A stretch of 64,000 nt of DNA from a virus, in IMG/VR virus record IMGVR_UViG_3300037222_000084, positions 1-64,000 of that record; one strand, 5' to 3'. Shown here piece after piece: positions 33,048 to 41,329 of this stretch. Numbering within the stretch: the first letter of the stretch is position 1; every line of letters starts with the position of its first letter. Both the position numbers and the translations under genes were made by a program. The notes under the pieces are model-generated. The model was not told where the DNA came from. It made no database searches and was given only the letters and a program-made list of their open reading frames with translations.

Positions 33048-35207
33048 TTAGCTTGCTGCCGATTGTTGAACTTGCGAGATGTTAATGCTGATCGGGATGA
33101 AGTAGATCGCAGTTGCAAGTTTGATTTCGACACTAACATCCATTTCTGGTGCCAGAATGGTGATTTTACCGTTCTTCCAGCCAAGTGGAGCGTCATCGCT
33201 AGCTGCGATAAGCTTCAGTTTCTTGTAACCTTCCATCTTTTGAGCCAAGTAGCTCAAACCAGTCGCAGCGTCTACATCAGCCAAAGACTGACCGACGAAA
33301 GCGGCTTGGAAGCTTGCAGCAAGGTCAAGAGCCAGAATGTCCGAGCAGTAAACCGCTTGGATGCTGTTGTACACGAAATTGGTGTCAAAACCGTAAGTAG
33401 TTTGATCGCTAACCCACAGACTTCCTGCGGTCGAAGCGGTCAAGATCAACATACCAGAAGACAGCGCGTCTTCAACGTCACCAGGACTTCCCGAATCAAA
33501 TCCGGTAGGATCTGTGTAGGAAATAATGTTAGCCAACTTGTTACAGATAGACTTATAGAATCCACCGGCTTGCATACCAGCTGCGATTGTAGCCGTATAC
33601 CAGGGTTGGAACTTAGTGATAACACCAACCGAGTTGACTTCTGTCGATCCTTGGAAAGCCAAGGAACAACGATAGCTGGCGAGACCCAGAGCCGCAGCTT
33701 TGCAATTCGCATACGTGTCTTGCATAGACAATACGCAGATGCGGTTGCGTTTGAGCTTAACAGTGCTGTACGCGATGCAATGGTTCTTGACCAATGCGTT
33801 GGTAGCTGCGATAGTGTAGGTAGAGCCAGGATCGGTCAAACCAGCAGTAATGTCCTTCGATGCATCTTGCGAGAACAAAGGAACGATGATGTTTACTTGA
33901 ACACCTGCAACTTGTTGCAGAGCATTCACGATGTCGATGGCCAGAGTTGGTCCTCTTGCTCCGCCAGACAGGAATGCCTGACCAGCCATAGGAAGTGGCA
34001 GACCTGCTGCGACAGCAGCGTTGAAAGCTAATGCAGACGAAGTGCCCAAAACTGATTGAAAAGTGTTAGCAGCATCTTTGATGCGTCCAGGCATTGCGCT
34101 TGCAGCAGTAGAAGCGATACCTACAGCGGTAACGGCATCCAGTGCAGCGGTAGACTGTTGTTGAGCAGAAGGCGCTGCCTGAGCAGTGTAGCCTGGCTGA
34201 GCATTCAGATAAGCGGCCAAAATACCGATGGTAGCATAGTGAGTAAGATCTACACTCAACGCTGCACCGATTCCACCAGCGACAGTTGTCGTCAGCATAC
34301 CAGTAGTCTGGTTGATTGTAATAGTTGCAGTCGTACCCTGATACCCAATATTGAGAGCGATATCTGGAACAACGTTAAGAGTCTCGTTTACGCCAGCAGA
34401 AGGATTGTTGATCTGGACTTCAACCTGTGCTTCATCAGAAGAAGCAGTCAGAGCAGCAACCAAACCAAGAGCGGCCAAGTCACCAGGAGTAGAGTCGATC
34501 AATTCTAATGCTTGTCCGTAACCATTGGCAAATGGAGTAGCGTCAACCACAGTCAACTGAATGCTAGTCGTTGGAGCAGCTGGATTAGCAGATGCTACGA
34601 TAGTTGCCGGTAACAGGCCGTTAAGCTCAGCTACAAGGTGAGGAACAGTGTCGTGCTGTGTAGGAGTCGCGCTAAGAGTGATAACCGTAGCAGCACCGCC
34701 GTTTAAGCGGAAGCTGAAAGACTGACCATTGAGCGGAGCGCCGAATGCAGGAATTGGAGAACCAAGAACGTTGGGAGCAACTTCTGCTTGAAGAGTGCTG
34801 ATTTGATAAGAATAACCGTTTCCAGCAACTCCAGAATTCTGGAATACCAAACTACCGTATCCACCAGCGATAGCAGCAGATGCCTGAGCGCTCGTGTTAG
34901 TTTTAACGATATAGATAAGATTTGCAGATCCTTTGATGTTTGTATCGTTAGAAGGAGCGGTCAGCGCGTCGAAAGCATCTACGATTGGTCCACTCGTATA
35001 GATGTTTTGAACCTTGGCCAGTTGATCTGGAGTAAAAGTGTTGTTTTTCAACGCGACTTGCTGATAGCTAGGACCGCCATCGGCTTCACCCATGATTACG
35101 ATAATGCCGGATTGACCTAAACCTACGGGTTGCGATTGCACCGTGATGTTAGGATATGCTCCAGGAATATTTGTATTTAATAAACTTGTAACTACTCGTA
35201 GAGACAT
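33048..35207 (-). CDS. Tail sheath protein
   Basis: 719 aa after AAGGAGAGC. The N-terminus PGAYPNITVQSQPVGLG, the repeated beta-rich inserted domains in the middle and the C-terminal half with Rossmann-like strands (VQVNIIVPLFS, ALSSGMLILT, VSVEIKLATAIYFIPISI) match contractile tail sheath proteins. Length is near that of T4 gp18 (about 660). This marks the phage as a myovirus. Confidence 0.85.
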   Translation of the reverse strand: MSLRVVTSLLNTNIPGAYPNITVQSQPVGLGQSGIIVIMGEADGGPSYQQVALKNNTFTPDQLAKVQNIYTSGPIVDAFDALTAPSNDTNIKGSANLIYIVKTNTSAQASAAIAGGYGSLVFQNSGVAGNGYSYQISTLQAEVAPNVLGSPIPAFGAPLNGQSFSFRLNGGAATVITLSATPTQHDTVPHLVAELNGLLPATIVASANPAAPTTSIQLTVVDATPFANGYGQALELIDSTPGDLAALGLVAALTASSDEAQVEVQINNPSAGVNETLNVVPDIALNIGYQGTTATITINQTTGMLTTTVAGGIGAALSVDLTHYATIGILAAYLNAQPGYTAQAAPSAQQQSTAALDAVTAVGIASTAASAMPGRIKDAANTFQSVLGTSSALAFNAAVAAGLPLPMAGQAFLSGGARGPTLAIDIVNALQQVAGVQVNIIVPLFSQDASKDITAGLTDPGSTYTIAATNALVKNHCIAYSTVKLKRNRICVLSMQDTYANCKAAALGLASYRCSLAFQGSTEVNSVGVITKFQPWYTATIAAGMQAGGFYKSICNKLANIISYTDPTGFDSGSPGDVEDALSSGMLILTASTAGSLWVSDQTTYGFDTNFVYNSIQAVYCSDILALDLAASFQAAFVGQSLADVDAATGLSYLAQKMEGYKKLKLIAASDDAPLGWKNGKITILAPEMDVSVEIKLATAIYFIPISINISQVQQSAAS

Positions 35208-35219
35208 TTTTTGCTCTCC

Positions 35220-35507
35220 TTAATTCTTAATTTTTTTCAGTCCGAAGTGAGCAACCCCAGCTTCGAATTTTGAGGGTTCGTCCATTTTTGAAGATTTCAG
35301 GTGTAACCACACGATTTCCTCTAATTCTTTGGTCTTGCCATATTTACGCTTAGCCTGTGTCCAGAAAATCCTGAACTGCTCACGTTTTTGTTGTTCTGTC
35401 AACACGGCTTCCTGTGGAACATATAAAGATGCACGCCAAGCCTTTGCTTCTTCTAGCGTCATTTCCTGTTTATTTTCCATAGGTTGTACCTTCTTCTCTT
35501 TCGCCAT
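35220..35507 (-). CDS. Virion-operon protein, 95 aa
   Basis: Start taken at ATG 35507, 1 nt after the preceding stop. The frame could extend five codons upstream. Helical and charged; FRIFWTQAKRKYGKTKELE suggests a small helical bundle. Role unknown. Confidence 0.6.
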   Translation of the reverse strand: MAKEKKVQPMENKQEMTLEEAKAWRASLYVPQEAVLTEQQKREQFRIFWTQAKRKYGKTKELEEIVWLHLKSSKMDEPSKFEAGVAHFGLKKIKN

Positions 35508-35508
35508 A

Positions 35509-36300
35509 TTAGCTAAGTGCAATGCCCTTTTTTACAGGAGCAACAGCGGGTGCAGGTGCAGCTACTGTTTTTGGTTGACCCATAGCCGTTCCAATGTTGG
35601 AGTTTGGCTGTTTCAGTTTCTTTTTAGCGCTCGTGTGGCCAATAAAATGAGCCAATTTAATGTGGCCCTTTACTTGCGGACTGGTTCCCCAATCTGCGTT
35701 GTTACCTTCAGCTTGCTCATGAGGGTTGTTCTCGGGAGCAGGAGTAGCATTAGCGGCTTCAGGATGTGTACTAGCCGGTTTCATTGCAGATTCCTCTTTA
35801 GGAGGGTTCGAATGATCTGGCTTTCCTACTGGCGGAGCATTCTTTGTCAAATCTGCTTCGGCAATAGCTTTAAACAATTCTTCAGTTTTTTCAAGTTTGA
35901 AATACTGAACATTGTGCATACCAGAGGCGAATTCGCCAGTTTTTCGTAACAATTGATATCCAAATTCTTCTTCAGACTTATCCATTTTTTGGCTTTTCCC
36001 AGCAACTTTTTGTTTAGCGTCTTTACCGGATGTACTAAAATTATCTGGTTCATCTGGTGCTGCGCCACCGCCGCCACCGCCTGAACCTTCACCGCTTCCG
36101 CCTTCGCCTTCTGCTCCATCTGCTCCTGGGGTTGCTTCTGCTTCAGGATCTACTTCCGCATCTTCAGGTTTAGCTTTGGCCTTTAAAGATGGAATAACAG
36201 CGGCCTTTGCCAAGCTATGCGCCTTAAGCAATTCTTCAGTCTTGGCTAAAACTGCCAAAGCTGCTTCTTTTGCGCTGTAAAATTTCTTGCTTTCGGCCAT
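35509..36300 (-). CDS. Disordered virion-operon protein, 263 aa
   Basis: The N-terminal 40 residues are helical (KEAALAVLAKTEELLKAHS). A long Glu/Gly/Ala/Pro low-complexity stretch with Gly runs follows, then KSEEEFGYQLLRKTGEF and a Lys-rich C-terminus. It carries the KSE short motif seen in other virion proteins. AGAGGGAAACC precedes the start, yet the frame stays open and protein-like 30 codons upstream. Confidence 0.55.
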   Translation of the reverse strand: MAESKKFYSAKEAALAVLAKTEELLKAHSLAKAAVIPSLKAKAKPEDAEVDPEAEATPGADGAEGEGGSGEGSGGGGGGAAPDEPDNFSTSGKDAKQKVAGKSQKMDKSEEEFGYQLLRKTGEFASGMHNVQYFKLEKTEELFKAIAEADLTKNAPPVGKPDHSNPPKEESAMKPASTHPEAANATPAPENNPHEQAEGNNADWGTSPQVKGHIKLAHFIGHTSAKKKLKQPNSNIGTAMGQPKTVAAPAPAVAPVKKGIALS

Positions 36301-36320
36301 GGTTTCCCTCTTGTACCTAT

Positions 36321-36329
36321 CTAAGATTG
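36321..36329 (-). promoter_or_regulatory. Late-motif site (CAATCTTAG)
   Basis: ACAATCTTAG on the minus strand 21 nt before the ATG of the gene ending at 35509. A similar copy lies at 36418-36426 just past the next gene's stop. Confidence 0.3.
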
Positions 36330-36428
36330 TCTGGCTATCATACTCATCAGATAAGTAGTTGATTTCATTGAGTTTATTTTTTAAAGCCTGCTAAAGTATT
36401 GATTTCCATGTCTTATAATAAGATTGTC

Positions 36429-37433
36429 TTAGTCTTCACTGTTCTCGTCTATGGTGGTCCAGGTCTCTTCTGTGGCGTCTATAATAGGCGGCGTGTCAAG
36501 ATTGCTTAAGATCTTGATTCCACTAGTGATTTCGCAACAATCGACACCCTTGATTATGGACGATTCGATGAATCTGCGTGGTAGCTTGATCCAGCTATTT
36601 TCTACTTGACCTGACAAAACGATCATTCTAAGATATGACAGTTCGCCACCGTCCCCACCTATATAATTGGGGTCCATCAGGATCTCGCCGCTACTGATAG
36701 AGCTTTGGGCAAATCCGTTACCCTCAAGGAGACTTTCGCGGTATCTGAGGATTGCATACATTACAATGGAGTGCAGCCAAATCAAAGTCTGTACGTCACC
36801 ATGGGTTTGGCAGGTTATCGTGTATGAGTCCTGAAAGAAAGCATGCTCAACTCTAGCCTCGTAGAAAGGAAACTGAGGTATTACGGCAAGTTCGGTCGCA
36901 TCGACGCCCAATCCTGGCTCGATAAAAAACATACCAGCAGATACGGCCAAAATAGGGTATCCATTGCCGTTTGCAGGATTTACAAGTACCATTCCAGGAG
37001 TAACCACTTCAAAACCAGCAGTGTTAGGGTCTATGCCGATTTCACCGGACGCTTGATCGTAGCTAGTAGGAACGAAAGGTTTTACTACGAAAGCAATCGG
37101 TTTGCCAATTTCCAAAGGCAAGAGCATTTTCTTGACCGTAGATAGGTCGGCCATGTGCTTCATCTCTGGTATCTCTGGGGTAGGCCCAGGAGTAATAGTT
37201 ACACAAGGCAACTCATCTTTGTCGTTGCGAGGACGCATGTAGACGTTGATGTTGTTGTTCATGAACCATTCTTTAGCAGCATCTATTTGTTTTTGGCCGT
37301 ACTTGTCGGAAATGTAAGGAATGGCCTTGAGGCTATCAAAGACGTGATCTAACAACCATGCGTTTTTGCGCATCTCATCCAGGCCTAGATCGACCATAGT
37401 TTTTATAATTACGTCACCTTGAAAGATGCCCAT
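36429..37433 (-). CDS. Virion structural protein, 334 aa
   Basis: Order in the operon (after a gp10-like gene, before the sheath) suggests a neck or head-tail connector. The N-terminus is helical, and the rest beta-rich with CCEITSGIKIL near the end. No named family. TAATG-type overlap with the upstream gene. Confidence 0.55.
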   Translation of the reverse strand: MGIFQGDVIIKTMVDLGLDEMRKNAWLLDHVFDSLKAIPYISDKYGQKQIDAAKEWFMNNNINVYMRPRNDKDELPCVTITPGPTPEIPEMKHMADLSTVKKMLLPLEIGKPIAFVVKPFVPTSYDQASGEIGIDPNTAGFEVVTPGMVLVNPANGNGYPILAVSAGMFFIEPGLGVDATELAVIPQFPFYEARVEHAFFQDSYTITCQTHGDVQTLIWLHSIVMYAILRYRESLLEGNGFAQSSISSGEILMDPNYIGGDGGELSYLRMIVLSGQVENSWIKLPRRFIESSIIKGVDCCEITSGIKILSNLDTPPIIDATEETWTTIDENSED

Positions 37434-38230
37434 TATTTACCGTTCCATTTGTCTACGATGCCAGGGAGGATTTTCTCTTCCCATTGGCGTATCGCTTCTT
37501 CCATGGCTTTATCCATGTATTTTTTAGCTTTCAGGCCAGGGTGTAGCCATTTGCCATCACTTGCAGGACCAGCAGAAACTGTGCGAAACGTAAGAATGTC
37601 TCTTCGAACGTTTCCAGTATTCTTGTCGATCTGCTGATAAATAGACAGCCCTTGTAGCCGTGGCGTGTTACCTTTGCCAGGTATTTTCATGCCAATGTTG
37701 CCACCCATAGTTCCGTCTTTTCTTTGATCTCTGAGGTTAACTCCCCATTTTAGATCGTGCAGTTTGCCAAGCTTAGGACTACCATCTTGATTATATTCAA
37801 TATTCTTATATGGAATTTTTTCACTTTTCAGTTTTCTTTTAATAGCATCAACCAAAAGCATCGTAGACGGTTGCGTTTGGGTTGGTTTTGTATCATACTT
37901 GAAAGGTATAACCCTGTGGGTTTTGCCTTGCAGTAAATCTGGCTTCATATCGTGGGCAGTGAGTCCTTCTTCTATCCACATAGCTTTCTCATCAAGGGTA
38001 ATTACGTACAGGCCTGGAGCAGAATCGTCTACGTCAGACAATGCTTCCATGTAGATATGCTGAGTCGAATTAAGTTTGTCGTCTCCACGCTGAGCTTCCA
38101 TGGCAATCTGAGCACGAGTCAAAGTAGCAAGCTCGCGCATGGCACTATTTATGTCTGCCTCTACTTCTTTGGCAAACTCTTGAAATTGCGCTGCTATAGC
38201 ATCAGCGTTTGCGCTAAGCTTTAGGCTCAC
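37433..38230 (-). CDS. HK97 gp10-like neck protein
   Basis: 265 aa with a GTG start. The N-terminal helices (FAKEVEADINSAMRELATLTRAQ) and the C-terminal GKWLHPGLKAKKYMDKAMEEAI match the pattern of gp10-type head-tail joining proteins, which often end with W-x-HPG-x-x-A. About twice the usual length, with a basic insertion in between. Confidence 0.55.
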   Translation of the reverse strand: MSLKLSANADAIAAQFQEFAKEVEADINSAMRELATLTRAQIAMEAQRGDDKLNSTQHIYMEALSDVDDSAPGLYVITLDEKAMWIEEGLTAHDMKPDLLQGKTHRVIPFKYDTKPTQTQPSTMLLVDAIKRKLKSEKIPYKNIEYNQDGSPKLGKLHDLKWGVNLRDQRKDGTMGGNIGMKIPGKGNTPRLQGLSIYQQIDKNTGNVRRDILTFRTVSAGPASDGKWLHPGLKAKKYMDKAMEEAIRQWEEKILPGIVDKWNGK

Positions 38231-38390
38231 GAGGCACCTTCTGAGGGTTTTCTTCTTTAATTGGCAATGGCTTCACTGGTACTCCAGTAGGACTTTGCAC
38301 CTTGCCGTCGCGCATAGTGATCCACCGAGTTTTCTTAGTAATCGGATCAATCACTTTCTTTTGACCTTTTTCATTAACAGCACCTTCCAT
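38214..38390 (-). CDS. Small ORF or frameshift extension, 58 aa
   Basis: From ATG 38390 to TAG at 38214-38216. It begins MEGAVNEKGQKKVIDP and ends NPQKVPREPKA. No ribosome site precedes the ATG. The same frame stays open and protein-like back through 38391-38455 (GKLPTSQTTQHVARTPYM), so it may be the C-terminal extension of the upstream protein, reached by a -1 shift at GGGG (38459-38462). Confidence 0.45.
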   Translation of the reverse strand: MEGAVNEKGQKKVIDPITKKTRWITMRDGKVQSPTGVPVKPLPIKEENPQKVPREPKA

Positions 38391-38452
38391 GTACGGCGTT
38401 CGCGCTACGTGTTGTGTTGTTTGAGAGGTCGGCAGTTTTCCAATGGGTTGCC

Positions 38453-40450
38453 CTATCGCCCCTGAAGCTTTGGGTCGGCACCACTATCTGGATGGGCAGG
38501 ATACAAATTGTTGTAGTCTGGATTTCCTCCAGCTGCTTCAGTCTGAGCTTGCGGATCGTTGGTTTGATCTTCTGGCATTCCACCAGCAGGTTGTCCTTCT
38601 AGGACGCCTTCTTCAGGAGATAAAATGTTTGGAGATTCTTCTACTACGCCAGACGGCTGAGCAGCTTGGTCTTGGTCTAACCCAAGAAGCTTGGCCATTT
38701 CTATCATCGCTTTAAGCATAGCGATAGAAGACGCGTATAATTGAGGTGCTTCTAATTTAGCACGCTCAAGTATCATCTTACAGCCTTTGAATCCTTCCAA
38801 AGCTTCGCCAACCATAGCAACAACTTTTTCTCGTTTGATGCTGTCGGCATGACTGTCCAACCCTTGTTGCAGCACAGACGTAACATCTGGAGCACCATCT
38901 GGTTGTTCGCCAAGTCCCATATCAGTGGGAGTATTCTGGCTATAGCTTTCTGGACGGCTAACGTTGCCTTCCATGTTAGTACCGCCAGGCAGGTCTGCGT
39001 CGTCAGCTTGACCTTCAGCGCGTAATGGAACTTGGTCAGCTCCAAGTGCGTCGATTTCATTTGTAATGCTTTCTATAGAATCGCTATTTTCTGGAGTACT
39101 GGTAGTTCCAACAGGAGGAGCAAACGGTTCTTGATATTCTTGAGCAGCAGGCCCGCCTTGTGAGTTTTCAAGAATGATGTTCTGATTGGATTTTGAATCA
39201 GTAGGTGCGGCCAATTTCGAGGGTTGCGAAGAAATAGCGGCAGGCTTGTCCATTCCTGGACGAGCAAGATCCTGACCGGCATAGTTCTGGCTATCTTGAG
39301 TGGTAGGCAGTAATTCAGTAGAGGGATCGTTTGGACTTATGTTTTGATCGTCTCCGCCCATAGACTGAGCAGCTACTTGACAATAAGGACAATCCTGTTC
39401 GTGACCTTCAGCATTAGGATCATGCGAGCCCATTTCCTGGCAATAAGGACAATCGTCAGTGTGACCTTCAGCATTAGGATCGTGATTCATTACTGCGCAA
39501 TAAGGACAATCATCGGCATGTCCTTCGGCATTAGGATCGTGCATTTGTACACAATAAGGACAGCTTTCGTCTTGAATGCCCTGAGCACTCAATTCTTGAC
39601 AATAAGGACAGTCGTGCTGTTCAGGAGCGGGCGCGGCCTCAACGGTAACATCTTCGTCTTTAGTTAGATTCGGTTTTTGTTGTTTCAGAGCGTGCATGGT
39701 ATCATGATGGCGAGACATAGCCGTAGCTTTGTCACCAGCACGGGCATTTAGCCCAGCAGATGAAGCGCCAAGCAATTTTTTACTATGAGTAGATTGATCT
39801 TTGTGATGATCGCTAGTAAAACCGGATAAACTGTCGTGCGTGCCCTTAGCTCTTGTTCCTGGAACCTTTTCGCCAGGTTTATCCATGTGCTGCGGCATCT
39901 TATGTTGATCTGGTCTAGGAGATGCCTTAGCCAGTTCGTCTTTAGTGATTGATTTGTCTTTGCCGTCCATAACCGTATCCTGTCCTTCAGGCCGCAAATA
40001 AGCGTCACCCTGTTTCTTTTCTTGTTCAGAAGCTGTCCCGTCTTCTAGTTTCAATTGAACTTGCTGAATTTCCTGTTCAATCCTGGGATCGTAGATGACT
40101 ACTTGGTTCTTACCTCTGAATTTTGCCACTATTAGAGACTTGCCTGCCTCAGATAAAGTTTTACCTATACCTACAGACATAGTAAGCCTAGTAGCAAAAT
40201 GATAATCCGTTCTCAACTGTTCAATATGATCTAGCGCTTCATGAGGTAAATGGAAGGTCCCTTCGTCACCGCCGCCAGATATAATTCCGCCGTTGTGCTC
40301 CTGAGCCCATTTTTTGACTATCTCGTGGCCAAGATTTATTCTTTCAGAGACTTCGCTCAGGGCAGCTGGATCATTGGACAATATAGCACGACCAACAAGC
40401 CTTCCAGCATTGTCACCGTCGTATGCTAATATCCACTGAAAATTATCCAC
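38453..40450 (-). CDS. GGDEF/mCpol-like palm protein with CPYC repeats
   Basis: 665 aa with a GTG start after AGAGGGAAGC. Residues 5-122 form a palm-like nucleotidyl cyclase/polymerase fold: YDGDNAGR (10-17), SGGGDEG (58-64), TMSVGIG (90-96) and AKFRGKNQVVIYDP (109-122). Both metal-ligand motifs are intact. The spacing resembles the minimal CRISPR polymerase/GGDEF superfamily. Residues about 277-360 carry five CPYC knuckles, three preceded by HDPNAEGH. The rest is disordered, Gln/Asp/Pro-rich, with a late helix (about 540-590). It sits between neck and capsid-side genes, so the product is probably in the virion or its assembly. Activity is inferred. Confidence 0.7.
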   Translation of the reverse strand: MDNFQWILAYDGDNAGRLVGRAILSNDPAALSEVSERINLGHEIVKKWAQEHNGGIISGGGDEGTFHLPHEALDHIEQLRTDYHFATRLTMSVGIGKTLSEAGKSLIVAKFRGKNQVVIYDPRIEQEIQQVQLKLEDGTASEQEKKQGDAYLRPEGQDTVMDGKDKSITKDELAKASPRPDQHKMPQHMDKPGEKVPGTRAKGTHDSLSGFTSDHHKDQSTHSKKLLGASSAGLNARAGDKATAMSRHHDTMHALKQQKPNLTKDEDVTVEAAPAPEQHDCPYCQELSAQGIQDESCPYCVQMHDPNAEGHADDCPYCAVMNHDPNAEGHTDDCPYCQEMGSHDPNAEGHEQDCPYCQVAAQSMGGDDQNISPNDPSTELLPTTQDSQNYAGQDLARPGMDKPAAISSQPSKLAAPTDSKSNQNIILENSQGGPAAQEYQEPFAPPVGTTSTPENSDSIESITNEIDALGADQVPLRAEGQADDADLPGGTNMEGNVSRPESYSQNTPTDMGLGEQPDGAPDVTSVLQQGLDSHADSIKREKVVAMVGEALEGFKGCKMILERAKLEAPQLYASSIAMLKAMIEMAKLLGLDQDQAAQPSGVVEESPNILSPEEGVLEGQPAGGMPEDQTNDPQAQTEAAGGNPDYNNLYPAHPDSGADPKLQGR

Positions 40451-40763
40451 GCTTCCCTCTGAGTACTTCTAACAACATCTCAATATTTTCTGGGTCCCAG
40501 CCTTTACCGAATCGAACCTTCACGCCATCTTCTGATTTTGTAAGGTATACTTTACTATTCATATCGCTGCCCATACAAACACAACCAGAGTATGCTTCAT
40601 TTTTGAAGATACTTTGACCACAGTCTGGACACGACACTTGGTCGTTCTTAGAAAGAGATACCTGATACTCTTTCTTATGTAACTTATGCTTTCTACCTTC
40701 CAAAAATTCATTAAGAGGTGAACTCTTTTTGGATTTATCTGGACGGTCTAATGCAGACGACAT
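40443..40763 (-). CDS. Zinc-ribbon protein, 106 aa
   Basis: Basic N-terminus, then CPDCGQSIF with CVCMG about 18 residues later as a zinc ribbon, and YLTKSEDGVKV. Its stop overlaps the GTG start of the palm-domain gene, so the two are translationally coupled and may work together. Confidence 0.65.
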   Translation of the reverse strand: MSSALDRPDKSKKSSPLNEFLEGRKHKLHKKEYQVSLSKNDQVSCPDCGQSIFKNEAYSGCVCMGSDMNSKVYLTKSEDGVKVRFGKGWDPENIEMLLEVLRGKRG

Positions 40764-40776
40764 CTGAACGCTCCGA

Positions 40777-41283
40777 TTAAGTATTAGGCTCGTTTACAGG
40801 AGCGCCCCAAGGAGCGGTTGTTTGCTGCGGATTTTGCGAGTTGTTATGCGGTTGAGCTTGAATGAATGTGGGATCGTCAATGATAAACACAAGCAAGGTA
40901 GCAGCAGTCGATGCAACCCAGTTCCATTGAGCAGCAGCAAGATATGTCCAAGCATTTGGCTGACATGGAACGCCAACGAAAACGTTGGTTCCAGAAACCT
41001 GCACAGCACCAGGAGCTTGAGGCGTCATAGTGTTATCTCCAACAGTCACAGCGCCAACGGCACCGGCATTGTTGTAAATAGCAAGGTTGAGGCCTGCACT
41101 TGGCAATATACGAGGAGTCGAAGCGTCGGTTGTAAAACCAGCAGCACCGTTTCCGAGCGGAATCAACGCACGTCCTACTTCTGAGGATTTTCGTGATCCA
41201 GCCTTTTCACTCCAGCTTAGAAGCTCAATAGCCGAAGGATCGCGGGATTGGTCGCCTGGTATTTGTCTGTTCTTAATTTGCAT
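40777..41283 (-). CDS. Virion structural protein, 168 aa
   Basis: Beta-rich and Ala/Gly/Thr/Pro-rich (NLAIYNNAGAVGAVTVGDN), with an N/Q/P-rich C-terminus. Probably a decoration or head-surface protein, inferred from composition and position. A late-motif site lies 24 nt upstream of the ATG. Confidence 0.5.
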   Translation of the reverse strand: MQIKNRQIPGDQSRDPSAIELLSWSEKAGSRKSSEVGRALIPLGNGAAGFTTDASTPRILPSAGLNLAIYNNAGAVGAVTVGDNTMTPQAPGAVQVSGTNVFVGVPCQPNAWTYLAAAQWNWVASTAATLLVFIIDDPTFIQAQPHNNSQNPQQTTAPWGAPVNEPNT

Positions 41284-41307
41284 AACTACTCCGTTTCATT
41301 GTATTTC

Positions 41308-41317
41308 TTAAAGATTG
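41308..41317 (-). promoter_or_regulatory. Late-motif site (CAATCTTTAA)
   Basis: AACAATCTTTAAG on the minus strand upstream of the gene ending at 40777. Confidence 0.45.
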
Positions 41318-41329
41318 TTTTGGTGTTGA

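Noticed and set aside
33063-34031. 322-aa plus-strand ORF inside the sheath gene
   Set aside because: It is antisense to a clear sheath protein, has no ribosome site and is very rich in Ser, Arg and Cys, as expected for a shadow frame.
35329-35949. 206-aa plus-strand ORF opposite two virion genes
   Set aside because: Phe/Cys/Ser-rich shadow with no start signal; the minus-strand genes have good ribosome sites.
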